A DNA stretch of 15,446 nt from assembly GCF_001949145.1 (NCBI RefSeq), contig NW_019091601.1, positions 1 through 15,446 of the forward strand. The letters run 5' to 3'. Source of the DNA: Acanthaster planci (lineage: Eukaryota > Echinodermata > Asteroidea > Valvatida > Acanthasteridae). Of the stretch, positions 1-9,270 are shown one piece after another. Under the pieces are notes generated by a model. It did no database searches and had not been told where the DNA came from. It saw nothing but the letters and a program-made list of their open reading frames with translations. Position numbers and translations under genes: made by a program. How positions within the stretch are numbered: position 1 is the first letter of the stretch; the number at the start of each line of letters is the position of its first letter.

Positions 1-1109
1 AGACAGAAATTTGTGTAGACTTCTTTGACTGTAGCCACTCTGAGTTGGGCTACATACTATGACCCTTGCCGGGTCCTTTATTTCGTCACTTACTGTATTG
101 TGAAAGCCAATCAAACATGACAATAGGTGGCAAAATTAAGGACATCGCCAGTCATGGACCTACATGCATACGGTCACAGACATTGGGCCAGCCTACTGGA
201 CAGACTATGCCCAAACCAGAAAAAAATCGATGAAATGCTTGTACAAATGTACATGTACCTTGTGGAAAAGCGCCTGGCCTTGTTCTTATCATTATCAAAC
301 TTATCAAACTGTAGTTTTGGTTTGTGTCATGGATGAAATGTCAAAATTAGAATGTTTTTTGTCAGATGTGAGTTGTTTGTCAAAACCCTGCAGAAGATGG
401 AGAAGTGCTCTGTGTAGACAGAAATTACTTGACTAGAGGTGGGCCAAACCAACTGCAACCAACTGCAGCACATTCCACAGTTGGCATTGACGGTGTATAG
501 TTTGGGAATAATAACAAGGCCATTTGGCACAAGTGAAGCCTATGAAACACACAACTATGACCATCTACAAAACAAGTGCATTGTTTGGCTTTCAAAGCCA
601 ATTGCATAATCATGACCAAAATGGAGGCTGTTTGTGGAGTCCATTCCCCTTGCATGAGCCAGTTATCACAGAGATGCCACAGAGTTGACTCCATCCATTG
701 TTGACTGTCAGTCTAGAGCTGCAGTTGAGTACTTCTTCCATTCATGTGCATGTACTCTATTAAACGGCAGCCCTTGGCACTCCTCCATGACTATCAAAAG
801 CCCAGATATGCCAGGAAAAAGCGGCACTACCCCCTCCCAGCATCCCCTATCATTTCCATAGGACTGTTGAGAATGTATTAACACTTTTTTTTTAATAAGA
901 AAAACAAGTTCTAAAAAGCCATTGCTTACTGGTGCTGGCATTTACATGTAATTACCAGAACAAAACTAACATTTGATGTTAGTGATGGCAAGATGCTTCT
1001 AGAATGAGATCACTGTATACAACTCTTTAGAGGGGGTCCCAAATTTGTATAGTAAATTTTGTTGTGTCCTCAGTCCATATTTAAGCAACCACCTTTCTTT
1101 GCTTTGCAG
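1..1109 (+). other. Partial intron 1 of the HPGD-like gene (or its 5' flank)
   Basis: I see no exon encoding the TGxxxGxG dinucleotide turn here. The stretch is AT-rich and holds only small structures: a 10-bp tandem pair AACCAACTGC at 447-466, a 7-bp hairpin CTAACAT/ATGTTAG at 966-982, and TACATGTA at 250 and 943. Because exon 2 starts mid-domain in phase 0, this is most likely the 3' part of intron 1. Confidence 0.65.
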
Positions 1110-1236
1110 GGGATCGGAATAGCCGATGTGAACCATAACAAGGGACAGGAGACGGCACATCACCTCACCTCGCAATATGGCAATAACAAGGCTGTCTTCC
1201 TCCAGTGTGATGTCACGTCAGACCAACAGCTGGAAG
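1110..1236 (+). CDS. HPGD: HPGD-like gene, coding exon 2
   Basis: The acceptor is a pyrimidine-rich run ending TTTGCAG at 1109, and the donor is GTGATT at 1237. The exon encodes 42 residues starting GIGIADVNHN and ending DQQLE, plus the first base of an Asp codon (phase 1). It holds beta strand 2, the NAD-selecting Asp and beta strand 3 (FLQCDV). The 5' border is phase 0, so the missing upstream exon must end on a whole codon. Confidence 0.9.
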
Positions 1237-4200
1237 GTGATTCATTATGGTATTCTGGAAGGTGCAGAACTCACTTGATGACACAGTGTGCAGTCACTGA
1301 TTTATACATGTATGGATGAACAACCTCATGATGTTGTGTGTTGCTCAACTGTACAAGTTTCCCAGATTGTGGGAAATGCTTCAACATGTTCAATATTTGT
1401 AGCTAATTATAATTTGAATGTGTACAAATCTTGGCCTCAAATTGGGGCAGGGCTCATAGCAGCCATGGCCAGCTCGATATGTTAGTGACGTCAGGTCATT
1501 CGGTAAATCAAACTATGACTAGTGAGTGAAAAAGGATTTACTGCAGAACAGCATTTAATTTTAAACATGTTGAATCACTCTACTTTTTTCAGATGCTTTC
1601 AAGAAGACAAAACAGAAGTTTGGCCAACTGGACATTGTTTGTAACAATGCAGGCATAGGAGACGAAAGGATATGGAGAAAGATGATCGACATTAACTTGG
1701 TAAACGGACCTGACACCATTAGGAGGTCTTGAGTCGGGGAAGGGAATGGATTTTTCTTTTGCACAAACAACTGTCTATTGTTTTAATAAAAAGAATTTTC
1801 CCCTCAAAAGGGGGTAGTTTCTGGAAGCATTTCTGAAACGCTGGTGCTTTCGGTCCCTGAAAAAATGTTCTGAAATAAGAAAAAAATTGCAACACGTCCC
1901 TGGCAGTGAATCTTGTACTACGTGGCCTTGGCAAGTAAAACATTGTAGTTGTGGTGGAATACATGGCTTAACTTCAGTGTACTTGTAGCCTGGGTGGATC
2001 TTTGACGGCGAATCTAGCAATTAGGAAGTGACGCATACTAAAAGCTTCCCCTATTTGTCCATATCTTGTATGTGTGAGTCCATGTACATCAGTATAACTC
2101 CCTTTTCTTGCTTTCTGGATTTCTTGGGTTGAGAGTACAGGAGGATTTGTATGTGTAACTCTTTTACTGTGTGCTTCTGATATTGCAAGCTCAGTAGTGA
2201 CAGACTAGTCGAAAATCTTCAATACATTACATTACAAGAATCTTCAGGAGTTAATCAAGGAATTAACTTTTTGACAAGGTGAAATCCACATGTTATTGCC
2301 AATTCAATTCAATGTCAATTACAGCACCCAAATATTTGTATGAAATGGCTTTTTCTACGGCACTGCCTGTCAAGATCAGAGGTTTTGCATGGTTGATGAC
2401 CTGAATTCCTATAATCTGTAACCATTTCTTGTTTTTGAGAATTTTAACTCTTGCCTAATATTTAACCAGGCACATTGCACAAATGTGTGTGCACAATTGC
2501 ACATGCACCAATGAAGGATGCAGGTTGCTAATTGGTCTATAAACAGTTTGATTGTGTAGTAGTTTTTAGAATAGAAAATTTTAGAATTTTTTTTTCTTTT
2601 GAGACCACATTTAAATAGTTAGCCAATCAGGCCAGTAGGGATACAGTGAAATTGTCACATAGACCCTGAGAGTTTGTTTTGTCCATTCACTTGCAGGGTG
2701 CAGTTGTCCAAGGCACCTACCTGGCTAGGAAATACATGAGCAAACTGAATGGCGGATCGGGTGGTGTTGTCATCAACATTGCCTCAATGGCTGGTAAGTT
2801 GTCTGTTGCCGCAGTGCGATTTTAATCACTTTCCAATGATATTATTGTTTGGCCTAAAATGCCAACTTTAAAACAGGGATAGATTAGCGGCCAGCATTTG
2901 ACATAAAGCCAAATACCACAAATATGGATTCACAAGAATCGTGTGAAGAATACAGAATTTGTACAATATTTATGACCGCAACCTAATGTCTTGTGGCAGT
3001 CTGCTCCTGGCAGCAACCCAGAGTTGTTCTCGGCCGACGTCAGCGAGCAGTCTAGCTGAGAAGGCCAGGGGAGCTGGCTTATTTTGGGGCAGTCTACCAC
3101 CAGGCGAAGGGTGTTGCACCACTATTGCTTCAGAGGACCTACAGTTGCGGCACCTGGAATACTCACACTTGGGCAGGGAAGGGGTTGTTGGGATGGGTGA
3201 CACAATGCAGATACAGGCGAGGGGTACCCTTCTCTAAATGATTGATTCTTTTTCTCCCCAATCATCTCAATCAAAGTCATCTGTAATTGGCACTTGTTTG
3301 GTGGAAGTGGAGGCACTGGAACCTATAGGAGCTGTGCAGGAATAGTCCTAGATAGGCGGGCTACAGGTGTTACACCTTAGGAAGACACTACATGTATTTA
3401 ACTGAAGAAGGTTTCCCCCAAACATAAGACTCTTTTTGCAATTCTCTAGCTCTAACTCTGACCAACTAGAAATTTTACCTCCACTGACCACCCCGTGATC
3501 TTCGCCTCTTGAACGGAATTCTCCCCAACAACAGCATGTGCACACCAAAACTGACCTCAAACTGGCAGCGAATCAGTGGTACACTTGTCCTGGACTCAAC
3601 TAAGCTCGGAGAGAACTGAGGAAGAACTGATCCCTCTGGTGCGCAGCACGCTCATATATACTACTCATGATTAGTCTGGCGCCAACGTTTAGCACGGCAT
3701 GTCAGCCCTGGCTGACGTATGGGTACCTGTCCCCTACACAACTACTGCAGCACTCAGCTACCACTCGGCAAATTACTGTTGTGTTACAGTATTTGAAACT
3801 CCCGGGCATGCTTGTGAAGCAGTATTTGCAACCACAACAGGCTGTACACAGTGGCCAAATTCAAGATTTACACATTAGTTGCCTCCACAAACTTCATGAT
3901 GTGTGTACAAAACAAATGGAATGAGCTTCTTACCCTAAAAGAGCTAAGGGGGGGTGGCAGAAGGGAGGCTGAATCAGTCCTCCTTGCAGCAATGCATTTT
4001 GTCAGGAGCCGAAGCTTTAGGAGTTTTAAGAGCAGCTCTTTGTGGTCATTTTGACACCAGTTTTGAGAAAATCAAACATAGAGCACTTGCACAGCACCAC
4101 TTTTCCTAGACAGGTCAGCTAAAAATGTACACTTTTTCCACTGCAGTGCTCAAGTCTCACCCCCCCCCAGCTACAAGATGGGCCAAAATAACACAGCTCT

Positions 4201-7200
4201 TTGAGAGTTAAAATGCCAGCCAGAGGTGATTTCAGGTGTTGTTGATGTTTCAACCCGTCAACTCTGCCTGACAGATAGCCTGATCATGGGTGTCCTCCGG
4301 TGCACTGTGGTTAAATTGGCTCTCATAAGGCTGGTCAATGGATTATCCGGACAGGTTTTGCTTTGTGCAGCTGTTTTGTGGTGTGCATGGAATGATACCA
4401 TCTTCATCTCACGCTTTCTCAGATGTTAGGGATATTTAATACTCATTGAAACCACTTTAGGTGGAAGTAAAGCCCGAACTCGTAGCCCCCATGTTTTCAG
4501 TTGGTTTGACGGCATTCCAAATCGACACGCAGTCAACTTCATTCCCCACAACAATGCAAGCCACCTGTTTTACCCCTTACAGAACAGTCTTTTAAGTTGA
4601 AGCCTTGAGCATTCATGCAGTCTGGGGCATTTCTCTCAATGGCAGGTTTGATTGTAGGGCCACTGTGCCCAGTCTACACAGCCACCAAGCACGGTGTGGT
4701 GGGATTTACACGGACAATGGCCGTAAGTGAATGCACTTGACCAGATTTTACATTTTTGTCCTTGTACCAGTGTTTTCTTTAGCATTGTCCATAACAGATC
4801 ATGCATGAACCCGGTATTATATTGAAATAAAATAGGTATCCTGGTACCCATTGAAAAGCCTACTTGCACAATGTAACTGCAAAATTCAAAGAAGAAAAAA
4901 AGGACTAATTTTGACTTTTAAACCTGCTTATCAACAACCTTGCAACATAAATATGAAGTTTGTTTCAGCGTTCCATGTGGTCAGGTTTTCTTTTTGAACA
5001 GTGTTCTGTTAAAGCCTTTTAAAACCTTTTATTTTCTTTGTATGAAAGTTGCTGCAGAGATATAATTTGTTTTAGATGTTTACAGGTTTCTTGTACCTTT
5101 TTGTAGAACTAGTTCCGAACATCAGTGCACAGGGAACCTGGTTCCATTGCATACATGTACAGCCTTGTGTAGTCGCCTAGTCATGGTGGGGGAGGGTAGT
5201 TGTGAGACCATCAGACATCAGCCATTAATTGGCGATCCATTAAGCTCCACCCCATTATGAGACCTGCAAAAAGTGGAGGGGGTTGGGCATGCCTCCCCCA
5301 GTGGAAAAAGTGGGGGGGGGGTTTCTGGGCATTTCTCAACTGCAGAACATCATATGGTTGAAAATGTCAAGAGTGTTGAGTTGTGTCTCGAGTTCAAGAT
5401 TTTGATGAATTAAATGTTGCTCTGAGCTGGCTTCAGTTACTTTGAGTTATCTGATCTACCCACATACAAAACTCATCAGAGGTGGAGTCTGGAGTAACCT
5501 ACATGTACATGTAATTGCTTGTGACTCGTTCAGTCAGGAATTTGTTGAACCCTTGCAGTGTAGGTGTAATGTCAGCTAGCTAACAGCCGTCCTTGTGTTT
5601 CAATCAGGAAAACAGTGAAAATTCTCAATATTTCAATTTACCAATGGGTGAAGATGAAACAGTTGTAGAGTAGTCTAGACCACATAAAAACACATACATG
5701 TAAATTTCCTGTGTTTTTCTTTTTAATAGACTTTTGATCCAGCCTTCACTGCAGAGGACATTCGTATCAATACTCTCTGTCCATCTTTCTCGGACACATC
5801 CATTAATGACAAGTCAGCAGCCCCTGAATTCATCGACCCCAGTGTGAGGAAACAGATGATTAGTGTTGCTAAATTGCTGCCGTAAGTCAAGGAGGATTCT
5901 GCCAATTTGGTTCCCTTTTTCAGCCTGTGTGTACCTGTCTCTAGTGAAGCATTTGTTTCCTTTACCTACAGAACTCTATTGTCTTTAAACCACTTCATGT
6001 TGGCTGACATGTGAACATGCAGTGAGTTCCCATGCCGTAAGGGAACGCTTCATAAATACCGAAGGCGATATTTACTGCGGTACCGCTGTATTTTTGCGGT
6101 ACCAGCATTAAGCCCTTTCGGGTAACTAGTGCGGTGCCGCTAAAAAAAACAGCGGTACCGCAGTAAATACCGCCTTCAACAATTATGAAATGCTCCCTAA
6201 TATGTTTAGATGCATTCTTATGCAGTGGCAGGTGATCTATGCTTGGCCCTGTTCTTAACTGATCCCCTCAATGTTGTACACACAGAGGCTCAATGTAGTC
6301 CATGGAGGGTGAGTGTGTGTGGAACCCTCAAATGGTTATAGGCCACAGTTGGTAGTTGTAGCAAATATCACTCTGCCAGGTCCTAGAGTTTCTAAGGAGC
6401 GACGATGTAGTAGGGAAGGTTCCACGAATCTTAACGAAATGACCACTAAGGGCTCCAAATTGTAAATTCCAGCTCTAAAGTGCTTTGCTCGTGGTACCAT
6501 CTGGGGCCAATTTCATAGAGCTGCTTAAGCACAAAGTCTGCTAAAGCAGGAAAAAACTTTGCTTAATAAATAAAGGTTACCCAGCTCAAATTCTATCTGA
6601 TTGTCATGCTAACCAAAAATCAGCTAAATACAATCCCAAAACAATATACATCACCTGGAGTTTTGGCTGGTTACCTGATTTATCAAATAAGGTTTTTTCG
6701 CGCTTAAGCAAATTTTGTGCTTAAGCAGCTCTATGAAATTGTACCCTGTTCATTGAAAAAGTCCTTATTTTCAGCTGAATATAATATCGCCCTTAGAATA
6801 ATACCTAGGTTCATTCGTTTGTAAATGATGCCTTTTGCAAGTGGTTAAAACATGCATTCCCTGCACATATGCAGCTGTACTGATCCTGATGCAAGTAAAA
6901 CCCCAATCTGACTGGGAAATTGCCTGCTCAAAGGAAAAGTGAATTATTATTTGGATGATTGTTGGTGGTTATTTCTTTTTGTGACTGTTCTCTTGTAAGT
7001 TATATATTGGGGAAAGTTACGATGAATCTACAAAGATCTCGGGTACTAAGACTAGAAGAGTGGATGTTGATGGGTTAGCTACACCCTAGTGTTTTCTTAC
7101 ATGCCCTTCTGCAGGGTGTCCCTAGTTGCCGAGGGCTTCATCAGTCTGATTGAGGAGGACGCCCACGACAAGGTCATGCGAGTCACCCATGAGAGAGGCA

Positions 7201-7250
7201 TCGACTTCCACAAGTTCAAAAAGACCCCTCCTATGCCCAGCAAAATGTAA
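1110..7250 (+). CDS. HPGD: HPGD-like short-chain dehydrogenase/reductase, six 3' coding exons (5' exon outside window)
   Basis: The join 1110-1236, 1593-1699, 2697-2793, 4646-4722, 5730-5881, 7115-7250 reads as 231 residues plus TAA with no internal stop, and all introns are GT/AG. The fold is a classical SDR. It has an acidic residue after the second beta strand (IADVN, D6, typical of NAD preference), NNAG at about 57-60, DINL with catalytic Asn 77, catalytic Ser 108 in IASMAG, and YTATK with Tyr 121 and Lys 125. Family members oxidise hydroxyl groups with NAD+ in the cytosol; vertebrate HPGD inactivates prostaglandins at the 15-hydroxyl. The match to human HPGD is recognised from memory and covers the whole length, including GTYL-x3-YMSK-x-NGG, FTR near the middle and the G-I-x-F tail. 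The missing N-terminus (about 30 residues) would bring it to roughly 261, against 266 in human. Pocket residues differ from human, so prostaglandin activity is uncertain. Another HPGD-like paralogue is the main alternative. Confidence 0.9.
1237..1592 (+). other. Intron 2 of the HPGD-like gene
   Basis: A 356-bp phase-1 intron with GT and AG ends. It contains a perfect 7-bp hairpin TTTCCCA/TGGGAAA at 1358-1376 and one TACATGTA at 1305. Nothing else was recognised. Confidence 0.85.
1593..1699 (+). CDS. HPGD: HPGD-like gene, coding exon 3
   Basis: The acceptor is TACTTTTTTCAG, ending at 1592, and the donor is GTAAAC at 1700. The exon completes the split Asp codon and adds 35 residues. These include the FG-x-LDI-x-CNNAG strand 4 motif and DINL, whose Asn is the SDR catalytic tetrad Asn. 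It ends in phase 0. Confidence 0.92.
1700..2696 (+). other. Intron 3 of the HPGD-like gene
   Basis: A 997-bp phase-0 intron, AT-rich. No repeat with clear ends and no coding potential was recognised on either strand. The short minus-strand frames around 1719-2020 have no family signature. Confidence 0.85.
2697..2793 (+). CDS. HPGD: HPGD-like gene, coding exon 4
   Basis: The acceptor is CACTTGCAG, ending at 2696, and the donor is a consensus GTAAGT at 2794. It encodes GAVVQGTYLARKYMSKLNGG, then strand 5 (GGVVINIASMA) and the first base of a Gly codon (phase 1). The second residue after INI is the catalytic Ser: it lies 13 residues before the Tyr encoded in the next exon, the same spacing as in human HPGD. 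Confidence 0.93.
2794..4645 (+). other. Intron 4 of the HPGD-like gene, largest intron, with a GC-richer block
   Basis: An 1852-bp phase-1 intron. About 3000-3720 is visibly richer in G and C than the rest of the intron and ends with the hairpin GTCAGCC/GGCTGAC at 3701-3716. It may be an old insertion, but I found no terminal repeats or target duplication to delimit it. A run of nine C lies near 4160. Confidence 0.8.
4646..4722 (+). CDS. HPGD: HPGD-like gene, coding exon 5 (active-site YxxxK)
   Basis: The acceptor is TCTCAATGGCAG, ending at 4645, and the donor is a consensus GTAAGT at 4723. The exon completes the split Gly and adds 25 residues: LIVGPLCPVY, TATKHGVVGF, TRTMA. Tyr 121 and Lys 125 are the catalytic pair. 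A Cys stands three residues before the Tyr where human HPGD has Gln 148. It ends in phase 0. Confidence 0.93.
4723..5729 (+). other. Intron 5 of the HPGD-like gene
   Basis: A 1007-bp phase-0 intron. Its last 400 bp (from about 5326) are the source-side match of the decayed duplicate at 11713-12155. It carries a G10 run at 5312-5321, a palindromic G5...GGCATGCC...C5 segment at about 5278-5300, and four TACATGTA copies (5152, 5500, 5506, 5695). Confidence 0.85.
5730..5881 (+). CDS. HPGD: HPGD-like gene, coding exon 6 (substrate-lid region)
   Basis: The acceptor is TTTTTAATAG, ending at 5729, and the donor is GTAAGT at 5882. It encodes 50 residues from TFDPAFTAED through strand 6 (IRINTLCPSF) to VAKLLP, ending in phase 2. 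The usual SDR Pro-Gly after strand 6 is Pro-Ser here. The lid segment is four residues shorter than human by my alignment. A decayed copy of this exon lies at about 12069-12155. Confidence 0.92.
6041..6197. mobile_element. Harbinger-type MITE (fold-back, TAA target duplication)
   Basis: A 157-bp element begins GGGAAC and ends GCTCCC. It is flanked by direct TAA at 6038-6040 and 6198-6200. The terminal arms 6041-6088 and 6150-6197 are inverted repeats matching at 40 of 48 positions, and the inner 20 are identical. The centre also folds back imperfectly, so nearly the whole element is one palindrome. GCGGTACCGC or close variants occur four times. A 3-bp TAA/TTA duplication with GGG-starting ends is the hallmark of PIF/Harbinger elements. 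No transposase is encoded, so it would need one from elsewhere. Confidence 0.8.
6503..6746. mobile_element. Fold-back MITE with 28-bp perfect inverted repeats
   Basis: A 244-bp element. Bases 6508-6535 are the exact reverse complement of 6714-6741, with the core AGAGCTGCTTAAGCAC; the outermost bases are GGG and CCC. The interior also pairs imperfectly: the CTTTGCTTAA side answers the TTTTCGCGCTTAAGC side. No protein is encoded. No clean target duplication is visible (flanks TCT and TGT), so the superfamily is left open. Confidence 0.75.
7115..7250 (+). CDS. HPGD: HPGD-like gene, last coding exon
   Basis: The acceptor is CCCTTCTGCAG, ending at 7114. The exon completes a split Pro codon and encodes 44 residues: VSLVAEGFISLIEEDAH, a strand (KVMRVTHERG), IDFHKFKKTP and the end PMPSKM, then TAA at 7248-7250. 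Helix G plus strand 7 and the G-I-x-F tail match the C-terminus of HPGD. The end is one residue shorter than human. Confidence 0.93.
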
Positions 7251-9169
7251 CACCGCAGTGTATGCCCCTTGTCACAAAGCCAAAGAAGAGATCTCAGGAA
7301 AGACCAGACAGTCTGTAGGGTTTTTATTTGATTAGATAAGGCAAACCTCAGTGAACTTTGTGCCTATATCTCATGGAAGCTATTTGGGTGGGGCAAAAGA
7401 TGTGGCACTGTTTCCAACTTGTCATTATTCAACTCATTACATACTCACCCAAGTCATTGTATTCAAGCATGGTGGATTTCTCTGCCTGTGCCTTTGCAGC
7501 AACTTTTCTCCAAGGCACATTTGAATTTCATACAAGTGTACCTTCACCTAGCAACAAAAGCCATGTTCCCATTCGTCCTTTTTTCTTCCTTCCAGTAACT
7601 AATACCATGACTTTCCATACAATTCCTGTTCATAAATCATCCTCTGTGACTTCATCCACTCTGATGGAACGTTATGTGCAGTGCTACATTAGTGAAGTTA
7701 CGCAGCACATGTACGGTTTCTGTTGTTATTCAACTCAGCTATCACACTGCTGAATTTGGCGGTTATGCCAGTCTCCTGGCATTAAACCCAGTCGAAGGGG
7801 AATGTTTTTTCTCAGACGGTCTGCAAACACAGCGGCCCTTTTCTAAATGNTGTGTTATTTTGAATATACACTGCAACCCCACATCCCCCATCAACCAGGG
7901 AAGACCATTGTCAAGGTTTAATTTCCAGATGTACATATAGATGTGTTAGAGAACCAGCTGCTGCAAGAAGGTGCTTTGAACCACATTTACCCAGAGCCAT
8001 GTTTAAAGAAAGTTGTGACATGAGTGTCATCATTGTTAGAAACAAACTGGCAGGTGTATGCACCAGTGCTCTTGGACAGTTCGTATATAATAGCTGAAGG
8101 CTGTACTCACGAATTGCCATTTTGTTTTCAAAATCTGAAACTGGCGACACACTCTCTACATACATGTACACCAGCGTTTACCCACCAACCTCAGTGGTTG
8201 GTAGATGACAGTGGCTCATCAAGATAGCGCCCTCACACAGCTTAGCACAGTTTTTATATTCAAATCCACGATGGCTTCTTCAAACAAAGACTAACCTTAA
8301 CAGCAAACTATGCACATTTGGGCTTTGTTGGAACGTAATGTTAAACAACTCGGGGGCTTGTGCCACCGGACTTATGCTTTGGCATGGTCTGAGTTTTGCT
8401 GACAGTTACTGATGCACGGATGCCAATCTGTATTCAAAGAACACTTGCCGTGTAGATGCAACTGAAACCCGTGGCAGACTGCCTGACAAATTGAAGAGAC
8501 AATTACATTTCATACTATATTGGTCAATATCTTAAGATTGGTTTGATCTGTTTGTTTGTTTGTTTCTTTTTAGTGTTGTAGCCAGTTATCACGACCAGAA
8601 GTTTTAGGACTGTAAATGTCGTGCACAGTAAATGTAATCAGAGGATGAAATTTCTGCACCACAGCACTATATGTAAACTCCAAGATTTGTACTTCGAATA
8701 ATTTTAATACAATACTAGTGAGGGAGAATGGAACATTTCGCTGAAAACCTCAAATACACTTGATGCTGTCACTTTAGGCAAATGGATTGGTGCCAGTCTA
8801 AACATCCTTTTCAGCTTCATTGAATAACCACGTCAGAAGGCACTTCTGGTACCCGTTTCCTTTTTCTACGCATTTCCTCCATAGTTAATCCACCAGTTAG
8901 GATTTTTTTTCAAACTGATGGACAAGGATCAAAATCCTTTGTGGCTTCTTCATGTTGAACTTTCTTAGCTTCACTCCCTAGAGCAAAATTTTGAAGAAAG
9001 ATCATCCGTGGAATAGAGATTTCAAACTTGGCAGGTGAAGTATTGAGGACCTTGTCTTTACCAGGTGACATTTTTGGAGATTTTCCCTCCTGCTGAGTGA
9101 GTAAATTTTGTTCTAGATGTTTTGCTGCACTTAGGCTTTTGTTTGGTCTTTCTCTAGCACCCCCATTTT

Positions 9170-9175
9170 AATAAA
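9170..9175 (+). terminator. Poly(A) signal AATAAA (upstream candidate)
   Basis: Canonical hexamer in CCATTTTAATAAACTGG, about 1.9 kb after the dehydrogenase stop. The downstream sequence is less clearly GT-rich than that of the next candidate. Confidence 0.4.
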
Positions 9176-9243
9176 CTGGATCTCCTCATGAGATATCTAC
9201 AGTATTGCTCAAATTGTATTTGTTATTTATATAAAATGTTTGA

Positions 9244-9249
9244 AATAAA
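9244..9249 (+). terminator. Poly(A) signal AATAAA (preferred candidate) for the HPGD-like gene
   Basis: Canonical hexamer, followed within 10-35 bases by a GT-rich stretch (TTGGTAAATGTCTTGTATTT), as expected of a cleavage site with a downstream element. Cleavage would fall near 9265. A further AATAAA lies at 9418. Confidence 0.5.
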
Positions 9250-9270
9250 ACGTTGGTAAATGTCTTGTAT

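Larger units (their letters stand above)
5882..7114 (+). other. Intron 6 of the HPGD-like gene, containing two fold-back elements
   Basis: A 1233-bp phase-2 intron with GTAAGT donor and CTGCAG acceptor. Roughly a third of it is made of two non-autonomous fold-back elements (6041-6197 and 6503-6746), listed separately. The rest shows nothing recognisable. Confidence 0.85.
7251..9270 (+). other. Probable 3' UTR of the HPGD-like gene
   Basis: From the stop codon to the poly(A) signals near 9170 and 9244 there is no further gene. The longest open stretch (7358-7753, 131 codons) has no recognisable domain and no codon pattern like the exons. One unresolved base (N) lies at 7850, and a GTTT simple repeat at about 8550-8565. 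The exact end is inferred; a shorter 3' UTR is possible. Confidence 0.5.

Noticed and set aside
910-951. Frame reading KKPLLTGAGIYM then stop, resembling the TGxxxGxG turn expected in the missing first exon
   Set aside because: The glycine spacing is wrong, a TAA follows at once, there is no donor site in a suitable phase, and there is no upstream ATG with SDR-like residues. It is a chance match.
1059-1109. In-frame ATG at 1059 upstream of exon 2, as a possible start of the dehydrogenase
   Set aside because: It reads through a textbook pyrimidine tract and CAG acceptor, and would leave the enzyme without its nucleotide-binding turn. Intron read-through is the simpler explanation.
3701-3716. 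Perfect hairpin GTCAGCC-CT-GGCTGAC as a possible RNA gene or terminator
   Set aside because: It is isolated and intronic, with no surrounding RNA-gene structure. Short palindromes of this size occur by chance.
7358-7753. 131-codon open frame after the dehydrogenase stop
   Set aside because: No domain, no exon-like codon pattern and no splice signals. It lies in the expected 3' UTR.
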